Of a DNA stretch of 43,573 nt, positions 1 through 7,868 are shown piece by piece. The stretch covers positions 1 through 43,573 of the forward strand of contig JAJQFO010000061.1 in the NCBI GenBank assembly GCA_021201095.1. Direction: 5' to 3'. The position numbers were made by a program, and so were the translations under genes. The DNA comes from Lachnospiraceae bacterium (GTDB lineage Bacteria; Bacillota; Clostridia; Lachnospirales; Lachnospiraceae). Position 1 is the stretch's first letter. The number at the start of each line of letters is the position of its first letter. The notes under the pieces were generated by a model. It had not been told where the DNA came from. It did not search any database and saw nothing but the letters and a program-made list of their open reading frames with translations.

Positions 1-489
1 AGCAGATTCATCCCCATACAGCATCCATGCAGCCCCCACCCCCAGTGTTTCTTCTATTTTCCGTGCGTACCGGATTGTCATCTGGTTCCTGCCGGATATA
101 ACATCATTCAACAGCGCAACCGATGTATGAGTCCTTCTTGCAAACTCCCGCTGGCTGTATCCGCTCTCCTCATATGCCGCCCGCAGCCTTTTTCCTCTTT
201 CCCTGCTGCTTTCTTCAAACGCAGGCTGCTCCGCTCCCTTTTCTCCCGACAGCCAATCCCTGCTTACTCCGTATTCACTGCATATTTTGTCTGCCATCTC
301 TTCACTGACCGGCAGTATTCCTTCTTCCACACGATTGATTTGCTGGTACGTATAACCGATCTTCGCTCCAAATTCAGTTCTCCTCAAACCAAGTTTCTCC
401 CGCAACTGTCTGACTTTATCTTTTTTATATCCTTTTTTTGTGCTTTCTTCATTTTTGCTTCCATTATTTATAGATACTTTATTTGACAT
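1..489 (-). CDS. Tandem-HTH XRE-family transcriptional regulator, 3' end missing
   Basis: The frame is open from an ATG at 489 to the left edge, giving 163 residues with no stop, so the C-terminus is outside the window. After a polar Lys/Asn/Ser-rich N-terminus of about 22 residues there are two helix-turn-helix units. The first (about residues 25-77) has the Xre pattern ending in GVSRDWLSGE. The second (about 97-160) has SQREFARRTH, a DVISGRNQMT turn and GVGAAWMLYGDES. Two consecutive Xre units in one chain suggest a DNA-binding regulator that reads an extended or repeated operator. The Shine-Dalgarno is weak (GGCGGTAGTAGG just before ATG). The gene lies outside the palindrome-bordered block at 545-5280, so it may belong to the host chromosome or to a neighbouring element. 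The target is unknown. Confidence 0.85.
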   Translation of the reverse strand, partial: MSNKVSINNGSKNEESTKKGYKKDKVRQLREKLGLRRTEFGAKIGYTYQQINRVEEGILPVSEEMADKICSEYGVSRDWLSGEKGAEQPAFEESSRERGKRLRAAYEESGYSQREFARRTHTSVALLNDVISGRNQMTIRYARKIEETLGVGAAWMLYGDESA

Positions 490-544
490 CCTACTACCGC
501 CTTTTATCATTTCTATTGGTTGTTGTGATAATATTTGTCATGCA

Positions 545-585
545 CAGAAAGTGACGGATAATTAGGGATTATCCGCTACTTTCTG
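545..585. repeat. Left copy of a palindromic element (inverted relative to 5244-5280)
   Basis: The stem CAGAAAGT (545-552) pairs with ACTTTCTG (578-585), and CGGATAAT (555-562) pairs with ATTATCCG (568-575). Two non-Watson-Crick positions separate the helices and the loop is about 5 nt. The core GTGACGGATAATTAGGGAT recurs as its reverse complement at 5244-5280. Neither flank has a U-tract, so this is not an ordinary terminator. Confidence 0.85.
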
Positions 586-638
586 CGGTCCTGAGCGCAT
601 GTTTTGCCTAAAAATGAGTCTATGAAGGATAGTTTCAA

Positions 639-1358
639 TCAGTCTGAATTGTTACTATATTGCCCCGGTGCCAGTTTATGTTCCTCAAGAACATTTACGA
701 TTTCCGAATGTATGGCATCCGGGCTATTGTTGCCGTTGATTGCAATAAGATTTTCATCTTGAACAATCTGCTCATAATAATATAGAAGCCGATTAACGCC
801 AACATCCGACTGAAAATGGACGATTCGCCCATCAGCTCGATGCATATTCCGTTCTATTAGCGTAGAGCCATCGACTTTTATGTAAAATGATAAATCTGGC
901 TTCCGGGTGTCGTAATGTAATTGCTTTAGCCATTTATATGGACATCCAAATGCAGATTTTGTGGCTACATCATCATAATAATACTTATCACAGATTAAAA
1001 ATTTGCCATCCGCCAATAATGGTTCAAGGACATATTTGTTCCACTGGACATAAGAATAATACGCGATATACGCAGAGAGAGCTGTCAATTTAATATCCGT
1101 TCCCTGAGGAATGGATTCCAGTATGCTCATGACAATATCGCTTTCATTTGAATGCAATCTAAAGCGAGTATGTATTACATCAAAATCTTTGAAATAATTA
1201 TAATACCTGCTAAGATCGCTCCCAACCTGATAATCAAAGTCCGGCATGACATCGTATACCGAAGCTGTTTTAAAACCATTTGCAGCATAATCCTGCAGCA
1301 ATTTTTTGATTTGGGTTGTTTTGCCGGCTCCATCCGGTCCAAAGATTGTAACAAGCAT
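639..1358 (-). CDS. Thymidylate-kinase-like P-loop protein
   Basis: This 239-residue protein has a Walker A GPDGAGKTT at residues 7-15 and DKYYYDD at 124-130 in the place of the DRY/DR(F/Y)xxS-type motif of dTMP kinases. Both sit in the fold order of that family, and the length is close to the usual 200-220. It is probably not the housekeeping Tmk: it is encoded with a STAND ATPase and a nucleotidyltransferase, and the middle of the protein is unusually Tyr-rich. Such divergent members are often phosphotransferases of unknown substrate. The start has a strong Shine-Dalgarno (AAGGAGG, 10 nt upstream). It diverges from the ATPase gene with only 32 bp between the start codons, so the two probably share a control region. 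Confidence 0.7.
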   Translation of the reverse strand: MLVTIFGPDGAGKTTQIKKLLQDYAANGFKTASVYDVMPDFDYQVGSDLSRYYNYFKDFDVIHTRFRLHSNESDIVMSILESIPQGTDIKLTALSAYIAYYSYVQWNKYVLEPLLADGKFLICDKYYYDDVATKSAFGCPYKWLKQLHYDTRKPDLSFYIKVDGSTLIERNMHRADGRIVHFQSDVGVNRLLYYYEQIVQDENLIAINGNNSPDAIHSEIVNVLEEHKLAPGQYSNNSD

Positions 1359-1390
1359 ATGATCAATACCTCCTTAAAGGCTAATCTGTT

Positions 1391-3853
1391 ATGAAATTTA
1401 AAAGCATATTTAATAGACAAGATATAAAATTTATGGACAGAACCGATATCATTGAAACGGTAAAACTTGAATATCAGCACCTGTCTTTTGAAAATAATTA
1501 TTATAAAGTGCTTTCTATCTATGGAATGGGCGGCATTGGAAAATCACGTCTTTTGAGTGAAATAAAAAAAATCCTTGATGAAAGGATGAAGGCAGAACAC
1601 ACTAATATAACAATTTTAAACCTTTCCCTGGAAATAGCTGACAGTACAATCCTGCTAAACGCGATTGTACATCTGCGAGGCCAAATTCCATATGCATGCC
1701 CGTTGTTTGATTATGCGTTTTTTGCATATTGGAATCGGGTTCAGGTAACAAAGCTTAATGAAGATTATTTTAAAACCGTAAAATCACAATGGTTTGAATA
1801 CCTTAAAGACTTTGGCGCCCTTATAAGCATTCCCTTATCTGGATTTCAGGAATTCGTCAATATACCATTAGATAAAATGGCGGAGATTGCGGAAAAAACA
1901 TTCCAAAAAGTAAAAACTACTTATTATAGCCACATTTTTAATGGTAGAATGCTCGAGATTTCAAGTCTCACTGCGAAAGAACTATACAGTTCATTAGGAG
2001 GGTTGCTTGGAATGGAAATCAACCGCCTTTATCATAACAAAAAATTGATTATAATTGTTGATGCATATAAACAGTTTTCTGACACAACTGTTAAGGACTG
2101 GCTATTGGATTTAGTGGAAAGTTCTTATACAGGGCTTTTTATTATAGCCGGTCGTGAAAAAATCAGATTTCCTTTTCTGAAAAAGAATGAACTGATATCC
2201 TACGAACTCAAAGAACTTCCAGAAGAGGAAGCAAGCAAACTTTTACTGGAAAGTATACCTGGCATCGACACAAACTCGGTTAGGAATATTGTTTCTATTT
2301 CAGATGGTATCCCTATCTATCTGGAGCTGGCAATTAATACATATCAAAGCACTGATATGCTCCATAGTCCACATAAAGCTGAGATGATCTTTTATAAGGA
2401 CAAAAACGAAATAATTGATCGGTTCTTTAGCCATCTACCTGAAAACGAGCGTGAATTCATGCTCGGATTATCATTTGTGCAGGTATTTGATCGGGAAATA
2501 TTTTTAATGCTGCTTTCTCTGTTTCCAACTACTACATGCCTGGCATATGATGACATTCATTCCCTGTCACTCGTAACAAATATTGAAAACGAAGAAAACT
2601 TATACAAGATACATAATGTAATTCACAATAACGTAATCCACATCCTTCCTTATGATACGCGCTATGATATTTTTCAAAAATATTTAAACCACATAGCGAG
2701 CAGGACAATATTCGGTGCAAGTGACAATCAGATTATAATACTGTATAAACACCTGATTCAGTTGATTATAGATAATGAATTCAATCTCCAGACAAACGAT
2801 ACTGAACGATTGCTTGACATTTTCTTTACAATAAAGCAAACTCGGATTGTGATAATGCCAGTTGAAATCAGCGATTTTTCCAAATATGAACCTCTCAAAG
2901 ATGTTTACTGGTTTACTAAAGCAATTTCTGAAGAACGGGCTGATACAAAAGTAAGAGTATCTTATCTTGAGAAGATTGACAGCAGTAACAATTATCTGGG
3001 CAAGCATAATAAGTCGCTACAAATAATTAGCGGATACCTTAACCAGTGGCTTGGGGACGGTACAATCCTTGTTTCGAACCTGCAAAATATCATTCCGACA
3101 TTAAAATCTACGGAAATTCGCGAATGGTATTATGCCCAGGCAATAATTTTCATGGCAGACCATCATACGATAATTGGCAACTTTAAGCAGGCGAAAGCAA
3201 TACTCGAACCGTTTCAGGAAGAAATCAGAAACTACCCAGAACAGGAAAACAGTATTTTTCAGTCATTGAGGCATATGGGGCATATGTATCGCTTCAACCT
3301 GCTATTTGATGATGCAAAGAGGTATTATCTGGCTACGCAGGATACCAATCACAAATATAAAAACTCAATACAGGAAGTATATATTCGCACTAATCTATGT
3401 GAAACGGACTGTTACCTGTTACCAGATTTTTTGTATAAGGAAAACTGTTTTTCCGGCTTGAAGCTGGCAAAAACACTGGATGACGCGAAAAGCATGGCCA
3501 AAATCTATTATTCCATGGCTATTGCTTATATTCATTTGAAAAAATATAAGCTGGCACGTAAATATATCCACAAAAGCCTGTATTACAGCAAAAAGGATGG
3601 ATATGAGCTGGGGCTCTTGTCGCCAATGCTGGCGGAACTGTATTTACAATATGCATTAGGACAACCGTTGCAGGTAACCAATTTCAGGTTATTATTGGAC
3701 AAAGTAAAGGTATACCAGTTCCTTTGGCTTCCGGTAGCGATAATGCAGAATGATGATTTCAGGATTAATGAAATCCATTCACAATTTGAATGGATTGATT
3801 TTGACCAGACTTTAAAAACGTATAATAAATTTTTCACGCTAATTGAATCTTAA
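1391..3853 (+). CDS. STAND/NB-ARC-like ATPase with C-terminal helical (TPR-like) repeats
   Basis: An 820-residue protein. Walker A is GMGGIGKS at 45-52. A Walker B-like strand KLIIIVDAYKQF lies near 218-229 and an IIAGRE strand (sensor 1-like) at 251-256. The motif GIPIYLEL at 306-313 matches the GxP motif of STAND NTPases. About residues 340-430 look like a winged-helix linker, and the rest is helical with TPR character (for example paired helices near 590-690 and 700-760). STAND ATPases act as signal sensors or scaffolds, and several bacterial ones are anti-phage sensors. No effector domain such as a nuclease, TIR or protease is obvious at either end, so output may pass to the neighbouring enzymes. 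It is the only long plus-strand gene in the window and overlaps the next gene convergently by 20 bp. Confidence 0.75.
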   Translation: MKFKSIFNRQDIKFMDRTDIIETVKLEYQHLSFENNYYKVLSIYGMGGIGKSRLLSEIKKILDERMKAEHTNITILNLSLEIADSTILLNAIVHLRGQIPYACPLFDYAFFAYWNRVQVTKLNEDYFKTVKSQWFEYLKDFGALISIPLSGFQEFVNIPLDKMAEIAEKTFQKVKTTYYSHIFNGRMLEISSLTAKELYSSLGGLLGMEINRLYHNKKLIIIVDAYKQFSDTTVKDWLLDLVESSYTGLFIIAGREKIRFPFLKKNELISYELKELPEEEASKLLLESIPGIDTNSVRNIVSISDGIPIYLELAINTYQSTDMLHSPHKAEMIFYKDKNEIIDRFFSHLPENEREFMLGLSFVQVFDREIFLMLLSLFPTTTCLAYDDIHSLSLVTNIENEENLYKIHNVIHNNVIHILPYDTRYDIFQKYLNHIASRTIFGASDNQIIILYKHLIQLIIDNEFNLQTNDTERLLDIFFTIKQTRIVIMPVEISDFSKYEPLKDVYWFTKAISEERADTKVRVSYLEKIDSSNNYLGKHNKSLQIISGYLNQWLGDGTILVSNLQNIIPTLKSTEIREWYYAQAIIFMADHHTIIGNFKQAKAILEPFQEEIRNYPEQENSIFQSLRHMGHMYRFNLLFDDAKRYYLATQDTNHKYKNSIQEVYIRTNLCETDCYLLPDFLYKENCFSGLKLAKTLDDAKSMAKIYYSMAIAYIHLKKYKLARKYIHKSLYYSKKDGYELGLLSPMLAELYLQYALGQPLQVTNFRLLLDKVKVYQFLWLPVAIMQNDDFRINEIHSQFEWIDFDQTLKTYNKFFTLIES

Positions 3854-4307
3854 CAGTAGGAAGGTCATTAAGATTTCTTAATTTGTCTGTACATTGTTGT
3901 GGCTCTGAGGAAAATACAATGGTTACGTCTTGTGAGTTTACATTATATATCCTGATTATTAAAGCACTATTTCCCTCAACAGAACTGATGGCATCTGAGC
4001 TTTCTACCGTGAGAAGCAGAGGCGGTTTCTCCAAGCCTGATGCTTCTAAGGAATGGTGCCAGTTAACAAATCGTTCCGGTTCACAGATAATAATAGTGGG
4101 ATTAAATCCCATTATTTCTTCTTTTGAAGCATTTTGAGAAAATAGCTGATACCTGTATTTCATCTGCTGAATATAAGGAATCAATGTGCTGAAAGATATC
4201 TTTTCGCTTTGTAAAAAAGCAATTCGTGCCTCCGATTCGGCCAGTCCGTTCAGAAGAATGACCAGATTCGGATATTTTGAATAATTTGTTATAGATATGT
4301 GATTCAT
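3834..4307 (-). CDS. Conserved-looking protein of unknown function, cassette member
   Basis: A 157-residue protein that I do not recognise. It has alternating predicted strands and helices (NLVILLNGL, TIIICEPERF, PLLLTVESSD, ALIIRIYNV, TIVFSSEP), suggesting a small alpha/beta fold. There is no signal peptide or membrane segment. Its ATG overlaps the stop of the upstream nucleotidyltransferase gene by 4 bp (ATGA), so the two are almost certainly translated together and may act as a pair. Its 3' end overlaps the ATPase gene tail-to-tail by 20 bp, an arrangement that argues the whole block is compacted and inherited as a unit. Confidence 0.6.
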   Translation of the reverse strand: MNHISITNYSKYPNLVILLNGLAESEARIAFLQSEKISFSTLIPYIQQMKYRYQLFSQNASKEEIMGFNPTIIICEPERFVNWHHSLEASGLEKPPLLLTVESSDAISSVEGNSALIIRIYNVNSQDVTIVFSSEPQQCTDKLRNLNDLPTVKIQLA

Positions 4308-5197
4308 ACGGTTTCGTTCCCTTCCCAGTAGTGGGCGATGAGTTTTCGAATGATATTTACCTGATTTCCTATTTGGAAAACTTCAATTTCTCTGTCAAGG
4401 CCGGATTTTATGGCCTTGTTTTGACATAAATATTCTAACAACTGAATATCCAATAATTTCGCAAGCCGGTAAGAGTTATCTGCTTTCGACTGTTTCATGG
4501 TTTCTTTATCAACTGCATCAAGTGCTGATAAATAAAACAAAATGCAATGTGAAATGAAATAGTCTTCTGATCCCTGCTTTGACAAGGATAAAAGAATTCG
4601 TTCATATTGTTCATAAGGTTTGATATTCTGGCACAGGTCACAATCAAAGGCTCCAAGATTGTTATAATTTTTCTCGAAAAAAATAGAACTTTTGAATGAG
4701 TTCTTATTATTTAGCAGTAAATCTTCATCGTTGATATAAAGCTTGGCGAATCCATCCTTTAACATTACTTCGCTTGCTTTTTCTATACAATCGGAACTAA
4801 CCAGGAAATCAACATCCCTTAATATACGCCAGCTTGTACATTCTGGAAACAATTGAAGTATGATGATTCCTCTGATTGGATATGCAATGATGTGATTTTG
4901 AGTAAACGAGTCTTCGACTTCGCAGGTTCTCGAAATCAGGAATTGGTTATGCCGGATATTACCATAATATGCGCGTTCCCAGACAACCCGTAAGGTGGAA
5001 GGCAGCAGAAATAAGTAATGTTGTTCTAACAAATTTTTATATACTAGAAATACTGTCTTTTCCTGTATTGCTATTTGAAAAACTTTAAACCAGTTTACAT
5101 TATTTTTAATAAAATGTTCAATCCTTCTGCGCTTTAAGCAGTCTATTTGGAGGCTGCTTAATACAATCGTTAAAGCATGTTCACTTTCCATAGTCAT
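4304..5197 (-). CDS. Nucleotidyltransferase-family protein (NTP_transf_5-like)
   Basis: A 297-residue protein. The motif RILRDVDFLV at about 124-133 carries the two catalytic-type acidic residues (D128, D130) of the DNA polymerase beta nucleotidyltransferase superfamily. A preceding IRGIIILQLFPE matches the KGxxL...ly element of the 'uncharacterised nucleotidyltransferase' family (PF14907), and FDCDL near 184-188 could supply the third Asp. The length fits that family. Substrates of this family are not established, and members occur in peptide-modification, polysaccharide and conflict loci. The start is preceded only by a weak AGAGA. It is translationally coupled to the downstream 157-residue protein. 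No lasso or other RiPP precursor is visible nearby. Confidence 0.7.
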   Translation of the reverse strand: MTMESEHALTIVLSSLQIDCLKRRRIEHFIKNNVNWFKVFQIAIQEKTVFLVYKNLLEQHYLFLLPSTLRVVWERAYYGNIRHNQFLISRTCEVEDSFTQNHIIAYPIRGIIILQLFPECTSWRILRDVDFLVSSDCIEKASEVMLKDGFAKLYINDEDLLLNNKNSFKSSIFFEKNYNNLGAFDCDLCQNIKPYEQYERILLSLSKQGSEDYFISHCILFYLSALDAVDKETMKQSKADNSYRLAKLLDIQLLEYLCQNKAIKSGLDREIEVFQIGNQVNIIRKLIAHYWEGNETV

Positions 5198-5243
5198 ATG
5201 TCTCTGTTAATGAATTTTGGGAAATCTATATGAATCACTCCGT

Positions 5244-5280
5244 AAAAGTAACGGATAATCCCTAATTATCCGTCACTTTT
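5244..5280. repeat. Right copy of the palindromic element
   Basis: AAAAGT (5244-5249) pairs with ACTTTT (5275-5280), and CGGATAAT (5252-5259) pairs with ATTATCCG (5265-5272), with loop CCCTA. Its reverse complement matches the left copy at 545-585 over nearly the full length, including the asymmetric loop. The two copies are therefore true inverted repeats bordering about 4.7 kb. Confidence 0.85.
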
Positions 5281-5336
5281 CTCGCAGCAAAACACACCGC
5301 AAATTTTTGTTGACCAGCGTATATCAGCGTAAATTG

Positions 5337-6029
5337 TTAATCCTCTGCATCACCTGCAAAGCTCTCCCACTCTTCATATTCCTCTTCCTCATATTCTTCA
5401 TACTCTTCTTCCTCGTACCAGTCCTCTTCCACACAACCGTGGAAATAGTCCAGCACCTCACATCCATCCTCCTGCATCCATTTCCAGACCTGAGCACGTC
5501 TTTCCGGGTGTTCATTCAGGTATGTCTTCATCTGGCTTCCACACGGATGCACTTTACAATCCTCGTCTCCGTCCAGTATCCATCCGATTCCAATTCCAAG
5601 CCCCTCGCAAATATCCTCATCGAAAAAATCCCCAATCCACGCCTCGCCCTTTTTCAATTTCTCTATGGTTTCACTGCGAAGGCCCATTTTATACTTCATG
5701 TAATCATGCAGGCGGCTTTCCCCTATCTCCGATTCCAAACGTTTGAACTGCTCGATCTGTTCCTTTTTTTCTACTTCCGGATAGTATTTCGGCATCCGCT
5801 TCCCATCCTCATCCAAAAGTGCGTCGCGTCCTATCCGTATTACTGTTCTTCTGCCGCAAAACGGTATCTCAACAGAAACTCGGTTAGTGGACAGCCTGCT
5901 TACCACAATGCCATCTCTGCCCTCAAACGGTCCCGACGCTACAGTGATTTTTTCTCCGACTGCCGGACGTTGCTCCGGCGGCAGTGTCCGAAAATCAGGC
6001 ATTTGTTTTTGGGTTTTCTTCTGTCTCAT
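5337..6029 (-). CDS. KOW-domain protein with Xre-like middle and acidic Glu/Tyr tail
   Basis: A 230-residue protein. Residues about 22-70 form a KOW/NusG-C-terminal-like unit (VGEKITVASGPFEGRDGIVV, followed by a basic strand-rich stretch and IGRDALL). KOW units bind ribosomal proteins, RNA polymerase partners or RNA. Residues about 95-155 are helical, and ICEGLGIGIGWILDGDED resembles the last helices of an Xre domain. The last 35 residues are almost entirely Glu, Tyr, Asp and Trp. No NusG N-terminal (NGN) domain is present, so it is not a standard NusG or LoaP. The start has GAGGAGGG about 11 nt upstream. The role could be transcription or translation modulation. The function is unassigned. 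Confidence 0.6.
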   Translation of the reverse strand: MRQKKTQKQMPDFRTLPPEQRPAVGEKITVASGPFEGRDGIVVSRLSTNRVSVEIPFCGRRTVIRIGRDALLDEDGKRMPKYYPEVEKKEQIEQFKRLESEIGESRLHDYMKYKMGLRSETIEKLKKGEAWIGDFFDEDICEGLGIGIGWILDGDEDCKVHPCGSQMKTYLNEHPERRAQVWKWMQEDGCEVLDYFHGCVEEDWYEEEEYEEYEEEEYEEWESFAGDAED

Positions 6030-6277
6030 GTTTACAAATACCCTCCTCTTGTTGTAATGCGTATGCAGGCAATTAGTATACTTTATTTATCAATTCTATA
6101 ATACTAAAAGACCCGCACTTCCTATTACCATTGAAGCTCTCGTCACTTTTTCTTTCGTAACAAAGCACGAGAGAATAAATAGAGTTTCAAGTTTCAGCGG
6201 AAGTCTCGATTCAACTTAGAAGCTCTGAAAAACTGTACTAAAATAACTCACAACCATCATCTGTACTGCTTACTTAT
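6030..6277. other. Intergenic region with a small inverted repeat
   Basis: This lies between the DUF4062 gene stop and the KOW gene start. CTCTCGT (6137-6143) pairs with ACGAGAG (6167-6173), and inside it CTTT pairs with AAAG, giving a modest hairpin with no U-tract. The region probably holds the KOW gene promoter, but I cannot fix -35/-10 boxes with confidence. Confidence 0.35.
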
Positions 6278-7747
6278 TCATTCACAAACAAAAATCAATT
6301 CTCTCTTTTCTGGTTCTTCGTATTCCGCACACATCAAAGTCACCTTTGCTCTGAATTCGCCTTTCTGTTTTGGAATAATGTATATGCCCCCAAAGCAGCC
6401 AGATGTACTGTGCAAGATCCCATTATCCGACTCGACTTTCACAACATTACCAACAATGGTAAGTGATTCATCAAAGGGGCGGCTGTCTATTTGTGTCAGT
6501 GGCGGAATAGAAGCCCAGTCAAAAGCATTCCCGCCATCATACGCTGCCCGACTATACCTGTCAAACTGTGCAAAAACATTTTCCATAACACTCTCTGACA
6601 TATGCTTTTTGGCTTTGAGTTCTCTTTCGTATGCAAGCTCCTCCAAATTCTGAGGCCGTTTCAGTTCAACAGGTTTTTTCATATCTTTTATATTTTCTAT
6701 TTCAAAGACAGCAATCTCCTTCGGAAATTCAATAGAAACCAACACATCTGTAGCTTTCGCATTTCCAGCATTGCAAACCGAAAGGGTCACAGCAATTCCG
6801 CAATCTTGAGCCAGATGATAAGCTTTATATTTTCTCAAATATGCCTCTAATTCCTCTTCACTTGGAAGATCCTCATTATATTTTTTAATATCCTCCTCCG
6901 TGATATATGCAAGGGTTTCGTCCGAAAAATTCTCCATGTTCACAGGTAAATATTTTCGTCGGATTGCTTCGGTATGGACTGTAAGCATTCTCAGATGAAT
7001 CTTTCCATCCTCGCCCATTCGTATATTATCCCTACGGTCGTATAAATGAGTATCTTCCTCTTCATCCTCCGGCGTATCCGCCGCAAGAGAAATCTCAAGT
7101 CTCGGTCTCCTGATTGACCGGACTGAATTCTGCTTTAGTTCATAGTTTTCCTGGATGAGCTTCTTGTTCTCTTCCGTCAAGTCCCGAACCTGATCAGTGA
7201 GTTCCGTAAGCGTTTTCAAGCTTTTCTCAACATCTATTACATCTCCCCTGATCCAGCCTGGGCGCCGGGTTCTGGAAATCTGCTTGTAAAGGGAATCTGT
7301 CACCTTCCAAGCCAATTCATCATTGTTCTTCCAGGTATCTACAAGTCGTCCATCCCTCACAAATCTCTTAAATGCCTCAAGCTTTTCCGGATTCTCTTTT
7401 TCCATGTCAGCAGGTTTGACACAAACATCTTCTTCTATGATGAATGCAAGCACCGGGATCTTCTTTTCCAATGCATACCGGAACTCTCTCTCCGTATAGC
7501 TGATCCCCGCAAATTCCCCTGAATTAATAACTGTACCATATCTTTGTCCGACAATCAGGACATAATAATCCGAGGAATCAATAGTCTCTTTAATAATCTG
7601 CCACTGTTCTTCATTTGCCGCACCAAACAGTTCCATGCCAACAGGAAAATTATACATGGACAGGATAGCATCTCGAACCTTTGCACGAGACTCTTTAAGG
7701 TCAGTATACGTAGACGATATAAAAATCTGGTATTTTGGGGATATCAT
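6278..7747 (-). CDS. DUF4062 (TIR-like N-terminus) protein with coiled coil and C-terminal beta domain
   Basis: A 489-residue protein from ATG 7747, chosen over a TTG one codon upstream because GGGAGG lies 6-7 nt before it. The N-terminus YQIFISSTYTDLKESRAKV, then VGMELFGA and SDYYVLIVGQRYG, is the DUF4062 signature (PF13271). This domain is structurally related to TIR/toll-type Rossmann folds and is common in defence and STAND contexts. Residues about 165-205 are charged heptads (LTDQVRDLTEENKKL), a likely coiled coil. The C-terminal 250 residues include CNAGNAKATDVLVSIEFPKEI, a beta-sandwich-like pattern. The gene follows rdrB copy 1 by 121 bp on the same strand, so it may be co-transcribed with that RADAR module. 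A catalytic role is not proven. Confidence 0.75.
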   Translation of the reverse strand: MISPKYQIFISSTYTDLKESRAKVRDAILSMYNFPVGMELFGAANEEQWQIIKETIDSSDYYVLIVGQRYGTVINSGEFAGISYTEREFRYALEKKIPVLAFIIEEDVCVKPADMEKENPEKLEAFKRFVRDGRLVDTWKNNDELAWKVTDSLYKQISRTRRPGWIRGDVIDVEKSLKTLTELTDQVRDLTEENKKLIQENYELKQNSVRSIRRPRLEISLAADTPEDEEEDTHLYDRRDNIRMGEDGKIHLRMLTVHTEAIRRKYLPVNMENFSDETLAYITEEDIKKYNEDLPSEEELEAYLRKYKAYHLAQDCGIAVTLSVCNAGNAKATDVLVSIEFPKEIAVFEIENIKDMKKPVELKRPQNLEELAYERELKAKKHMSESVMENVFAQFDRYSRAAYDGGNAFDWASIPPLTQIDSRPFDESLTIVGNVVKVESDNGILHSTSGCFGGIYIIPKQKGEFRAKVTLMCAEYEEPEKRELIFVCE

Positions 7748-7868
7748 CAAGCACCTCCCGGAGTTTTTTTTTGATTATTTTGCATCTGAAGATTCCATAA
7801 GAATCACGGCTTGATCTGTCGTTGCTTAATACAATCGTCATCTCCTGCCGTGCAATATAAGATCTGCT

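Noticed and set aside
639-1358. Housekeeping thymidylate kinase (tmk)
   Set aside because: The motifs are divergent, and the context (STAND ATPase, nucleotidyltransferase, bordering palindromes) does not fit a housekeeping locus.
4304-5197. Lasso-peptide or other RiPP cluster, because NTP_transf_5 proteins occur there
   Set aside because: No precursor peptide, PqqD/B protein, cyclase or HPr-kinase-like protein is visible in the block.
5383-5420. Repetitive TTCCTC/TCATACTC run as a possible tandem repeat or phase-variation tract
   Set aside because: It is the imperfect coding of the Glu/Tyr-rich tail of the KOW protein, with mixed unit lengths in multiples of three, so it does not switch a frame.
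5155-7838. Identical 16-mer TGCTTAATACAATCGT at 5155-5170 and 7823-7838
   Set aside because: One copy is inside the nucleotidyltransferase coding region, the flanks do not match, and a shared 16-mer in a 43-kb window is not far from chance.
7705-7841. A 46-codon minus-strand ORF between rdrB copy 1 and the DUF4062 gene (ATG 7841)
   Set aside because: The GGAG touches the ATG with no usable spacing, and the ORF runs into the DUF4062 gene in another frame. It is probably accidental.
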